This document shows positions 60,601-64,000 of a stretch of 64,000 nt of DNA, piece by piece; within the stretch, counting starts at the first letter, position 1, and every line of letters starts with the position of its first letter. The DNA lies in the NCBI GenBank assembly GCA_037783545.1, contig JBBELK010000113.1, positions 62,001 through 126,000 of the forward strand, given 5' to 3'. The notes under the pieces were generated by a model, which was given only the letters and a program-made list of their open reading frames with translations, searched no databases and was not told the DNA's origin. This DNA is from Henricia sp. BOLD:AAB3569. Lineage: Eukaryota > Echinodermata > Asteroidea > Spinulosida > Echinasteridae. The translations under genes and the position numbers were made by a program.

Positions 60601-63600
60601 ATATTTCGCACTTGTCATGTAAAATTGACAGATTTTCGCTGGGAAATGACGGAGAAATTTCAGAGTTTAGGGAAAGCGGAGCTCGGCTACGTGGTTATTC
60701 CCCTAACCGTGGCTGTTGGTACACCCTGCGCGGCGCTGGTGTACATTTGTACGGCCGTTGACTCACCCCAGATTGTGACGGGAATTAGGTCAAAGTGTGT
60801 CCCAAATGCCGGCAAATTTGGAAATCAAGGAATTTTCCAACCAACTTCAAATTGTGCATGCTCCAAACTGTATATATTCCGCACTTGTCATGCAAAATTG
60901 ACAGATTTTCGCTGGGAAATGACGGAGAAATTTCAGAGTTTAGGGAAAGCGGAGCTCGGCTACGTGGTTATTCCCCTAACCGTGGCTGTTGGTACACCCT
61001 GCGCGGCGCTGGTGTACATTTGTACGGCCGTTGACTCACCCCAGATTGTGACGGGAATTAGGTCAAAGTGTGTCCCAAATGCCGGCAAATTTGGAAATCA
61101 AGGAATTTTCCAACCAACTTCAAATTTTGCATGCTCCAAACTGTATATATTCCGCACTTGTCATGCAAAATTGACAGATTTTCGCTGGGAAATGACGGAG
61201 AAATTTCAGAGTTTAGGGAAAGCGGAGCTCGGCTACGTGGTTATTCCCCTAACCGTGGCTGTTGGTACACCCTGCGCGGCGCTGGTGTACATTTGTACGG
61301 CCGTTGACTCACCCCAGATTGTGACGGGAATTAGGTCAAAGTGTGTCCCAAATGCCGGCAAATTTGGAAATCAAGGAATTTTCCAACCAACTTCAAATTT
61401 TGCATGCTCCAAACTGTATATATTCCGCACTTGTCATGCAAAATTGACAGATTTTCGCTGGGAAACGACGGAGAAATTTCAGAGTTTAGGGAAAGCGGAG
61501 CTCGGCTACGTGGTTATTCCCCTAACCGTGGCTGTTGGTACACCCTGCGCGGCGCTGGTGTACATTTGTACGGCCGTTGACTCACCCCAGATTGTGACGG
61601 GAATTAGGTCAAAGTGTGTCCCAAATGCCGGCAAATTTGGAAATCAAGGAATTTTCCAACCAACTTCAAATTTTGCATGCTCCAAACTGTATATATTCCG
61701 CACTTGTCATGCAAAATTGACAGATTTTCGCTGGGAAATGACGGAGAAATTTCAGAGTTTAGGGAAAGCGGAGTTCGGCTACGTGGTTATTCCCCTAACC
61801 GTGGCTGTTGGTACACCCTGCGCGGCGCTGGTGTACATTTGTACGGCCGTTGACTCACCCCAGATTGTGACAGGAATTAGGTCAAAGTGTGTCCCAAATG
61901 CCGGCAAATTTGGAAATCAAGGAATTTTCCAACCAACTTCAAATTTTGCATGCTCCAAACTGTATATATTTCGCACTTGTCATGCAAAATTGACAGATTT
62001 TCGCTGGGAAATGACGGAGAAATTTCAGAGTTTAGGGAAAGCGGAGCTCGGCTACGTGGTTATTCCCCTAACCGTGGCTGTTGGTACACCCTGCGCGGCG
62101 CTGGTGTACATTTGTACGGCCGTTGACTCACCCCAGATTGTGACGGGAATTAGGTCAAAGTGTGTCCCAAATGCCGGCAAATTTGGAAATCAAGGAATTT
62201 TCCAACCAACTTCAAATTTTGCATGCTCCAAACTGTATATATTCCGCACTTGTCATGCAAAATTGACAGATTTTCGCTGGGAAATGACGGAGAAATTTCA
62301 GAGTTTAGGGAAAGCGGAGCTCGGCTACGTGGTTATTCCCCTAACCGTGGCTGTTGGTACACCCTGCGCGGCGCTGGTGTACATTTGTACGGCCGTTGAC
62401 TCACCCCAGATTGTGACGGGAATTAGGTCAAAGTGTGTCCCAAATGCCGGCAAATTTGGAAATCAAGGAATTTTCCAACCAACTTCAAATTTTGCATGCT
62501 CCAAACTGTATATATTCCGCACTTGTCATGCAAAATTGACAGATTTTCGCTGGGAAATGACGGAGAAATTTCAGAGTTTAGGGAAAGCGGAGCTCGGCTA
62601 CATGGTTATTTCCCTAACCGTGGCTGTTGGTACACCCTGCGCGGCGCTGGTGTACATTTGTACGGCCGTTGACTCACCCCAGATTGTGACGGGAATTAGG
62701 TCAAAGTGTGTCCCAAATGCCGGCAAATTTAGAAATCAAGGAATTTTCCAACCAACTTCAAATTTTGCATGCTCCAAACTGTATATATTCCGCACTTGTC
62801 ATGCAAAATTGACAGATTTTCGCTGGGAAATGACGGAGAAATTTCAGAGTTTAGGGAAAGCGGAGCTCGGCTACGTGGTTATTCCCCTAACCGTGGCTGT
62901 TGGTACACCCTGCGCGGCGCTGGTGTACATTTGTACGGCCGTTGACTCACCCCAGATTGTGACGGGAATTAGGTCAAAGTGTGTCCCAAATGCCGGCAAA
63001 TTTGGAAATCAAGGAATTTTCCAACCAACTTCAAATTTTGCATGCTCCAAACTGTATATATTCCGCACTTGTCATGCAAAATTGACAGATTTTCGCTGGG
63101 AAATGACGGAGAAATTTCAGAGTTTAGGGAAAGCGGAGCTCGGCTACGTGGTTATTCCCCTAACCGTGGCTGTTGGTACACCCTGCGCGGCGCTGGTGTA
63201 CATTTGTACGGCCGTTGACTCACCCCAGATTGTGACGGGAATTAGGTCAAAGTGTGTCCCAAATGCCGGCAAATTTGGAAATCAAGGAATTTTCCAACCA
63301 ACTTCAAATTTTGCATGCTCCAAACTGTATATATTCCGCACTTGTCATGCAAAATTGACAGATTTTCGCTGGGAAACGACGGAGAAATTTCAGAGTTTAG
63401 GGAAAGCGGAGCTCGGCTACGTGGTTATTCCCCTAACCGTGGCTGTTGGTACACCCTGCGCGGCGCTGGTGTACATTTGTACGGCCGTTGACTCACCCCA
63501 GATTGTGACGGGAATTAGGTCAAAGTGTGTCCCAAATGCCGGCAAATTTGGAAATCAAGGAATTTTCCAACCAACTTCAAATTTTGCATGCTCCAAACTG

Positions 63601-63797
63601 TATATATTCCGCACTTGTCATGCAAAATTGACAGATTTTCGCTGGGAAATGACGGAGAAATTTCAGAGTTTAGGGAAAGCGGAGCTCGGCTACGTGGTTA
63701 TTCCCCTAACCGTGGCTGTTGGTACACCCTGCGCGGCGCTGGTGTACATTTGTACGGCCGTTGACTCACCCCAGATTGTGACGGGAATTAGGTCAAA
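57246..63797. repeat. Near-homogeneous family-2 tract
   Basis: Twenty-four 273-bp monomers with no length change. In the 22 monomers of 57792-63797 I count about 22 single-base departures from the family-2 consensus, roughly one per monomer. Five monomers (60249, 61068, 62160, 62979, 63525) show none. Weak HOR markers remain: ATATATTTCGC at 59976, 61887 and 63798 and GGGAAACGACGG at 61341 and 63252, all 1911 bp apart. Confidence 0.85.
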
Positions 63798-64000
63798 GTG
63801 TGTCCCAAATGCCGGCAAATTTGGAAATCAAGGAATTTTCCAACCAACTTCAAATTTTGCATGCTCCAAACTGTATATATTTCGCACTTGTCATGCAAAA
63901 TTGACAGATTTTCGCTGGGAAATGACGGAGAAATTTCAGAGTTTAGGGAAAGCGGAGCTCGGCTACGTGGTTATTCCCCTAACCGTGGCTGTTGGTACAC
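57916..64000 (+). other. Open frame running off the right edge, not a gene
   Basis: After a TGA at 57724-57726 (CCCTGAGCGG), the satellite's stop-free frame resumes with ATG at 57916 and meets no stop that I can find before base 64000, about 2028 codons. It reflects the uniformity of this tract and has the same status as the other long frames. Confidence 0.7.
63798..64000. repeat. Partial monomer at right edge
   Basis: The first 203 bases of a family-2 monomer (ATATATTTCGC, GGGAAAGCGG, TTGGTACAC). The array continues beyond the window. Confidence 0.95.

Larger units (their letters stand above)
1..64000. repeat. 273-bp satellite DNA array (whole window)
   Basis: A single monomer repeats head to tail from the first to the last base, with no inversion and no foreign insertion. 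Phasing on GTGTGTCCC gives 234 complete monomers between 203 and 63797: 182 of 273 bp, 26 of 270, 15 of 272, five of 274, four of 199, one of 262 and one of 275, plus two 53-bp remnants. These sum exactly to the distance. The monomer at 3309-3581 has C=61 and G=66, that is 46.5% GC, with 13 CpG. The first 160 bases are about 40% GC and bases 161-250 about 60%. GAGCTC, GCATGC and GCCGGC occur once in a typical monomer. I do not recognise the family. A centromeric or heterochromatic location is inferred from the organisation, not shown. Confidence 0.98.

Noticed and set aside
61341-63524. A firm 1911-bp HOR in the right-hand tract
   Set aside because: Only two markers (ATATATTTCGC, GGGAAACGACGG) keep the period, while most other private changes do not recur at 1911 bp. 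I report it only as a weak signal.
1-64000. CRISPR array
   Set aside because: The repeat unit is 273 bp with no unique spacers between short repeats, and no cas-like gene is present.
1-64000. Transposon array (terminal repeats, integrase, transposase)
   Set aside because: No terminal inverted or long terminal repeats, no target-site duplications and no protein of such a family in any frame. The unit is continuous.
1-64000. Ribosomal RNA, 5S, tRNA or histone gene cluster
   Set aside because: The unit length and sequence do not fit. No conserved rRNA word, tRNA A/B box pair or histone protein is seen.
1-64000. Hammerhead ribozyme, known in some satellites
   Set aside because: The core word CTGATGA is not found in the monomer on either strand, nor in the variants I read.
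1-64000. Known centromere satellites (alpha, 178-bp Arabidopsis, CentO/CentC, mouse minor or major)
   Set aside because: Monomer length and sequence do not correspond to any that I know.
1-64000. Telomeric or subtelomeric simple repeats
   Set aside because: No TTAGGG-, TTTAGGG- or TTAGG-type tandem runs. The TTTAGGG word occurs once per monomer inside AGTTTAGGGAAA and is not tandem.

Overview
The whole window is one uninterrupted head-to-tail satellite DNA array. I see no gene, RNA gene, transposon or non-satellite spacer in it. The basic unit is a 273-bp monomer of about 46.5% GC (counted on the monomer at 3309-3581). Using the recurring GTGTGTCCC word as phase marker, I place 234 complete monomers between 203 and 63797, a partial monomer at each end (1-202 and 63798-64000) and two 53-bp monomer remnants (476-528 and 1894-1946). 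These lengths sum exactly to the window. Of the 234, 182 are exactly 273 bp, 26 are 270, 15 are 272, five are 274, four are 199, one is 262 and one is 275. All lie in the same orientation.

The array points to centromeric, pericentromeric or other heterochromatic DNA of a eukaryote. The species cannot be named from this. The monomer is not one I recognise, and its length differs from well-known centromere satellites (about 171 bp primate alpha, 178 bp Arabidopsis, 155-156 bp grass). CpG is barely depleted (13 CpG per monomer, observed/expected about 0.88), which argues mildly against a genome with heavy germline CpG methylation.

Two monomer families differ at three diagnostic bases. Family 1 (GGGAAAACGG, TTGGGACACC, GCGCTGCGCTGG) fills about 1-44,650, except for one stray monomer. 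Family 2 (GGGAAAGCGG, TTGGTACACC, GCGCGGCGCTGG) fills about 44,874-64,000. By region: 1-2762 is mixed, with two 53-bp remnants and the stray family-2 monomer at 529-801. 2763-10952 is a higher-order repeat (HOR) of variable length marked by a recurrent TCTATTTG/AAAATTTGC monomer. 10953-16133 is similar but rich in 1-bp indels. 16134-17229 is two 548-bp dimers. 17230-27855 holds two near-identical 4087-bp, 15-monomer units preceded by a shorter relative. 27856-44721 is a modular HOR whose blocks nearly all start with monomer type A and end with type H. 44722-57245 is family-2 HORs, including two 2110-bp units with a 74-bp-deleted monomer. 57246-64000 is almost homogeneous family 2.

Because 273 is divisible by three and one plus-strand frame of the monomer has no stop, very long open frames appear (one of 3068 codons). 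I read these as by-products of the repeat, not genes. The features most worth follow-up are the modular HOR grammar with recurrent chimeric monomers, the sharp family boundary, the stray family-2 monomer 44 kb away from its family, and an 11-bp perfect dyad around a TATATA-containing 28-nt loop in most monomers.
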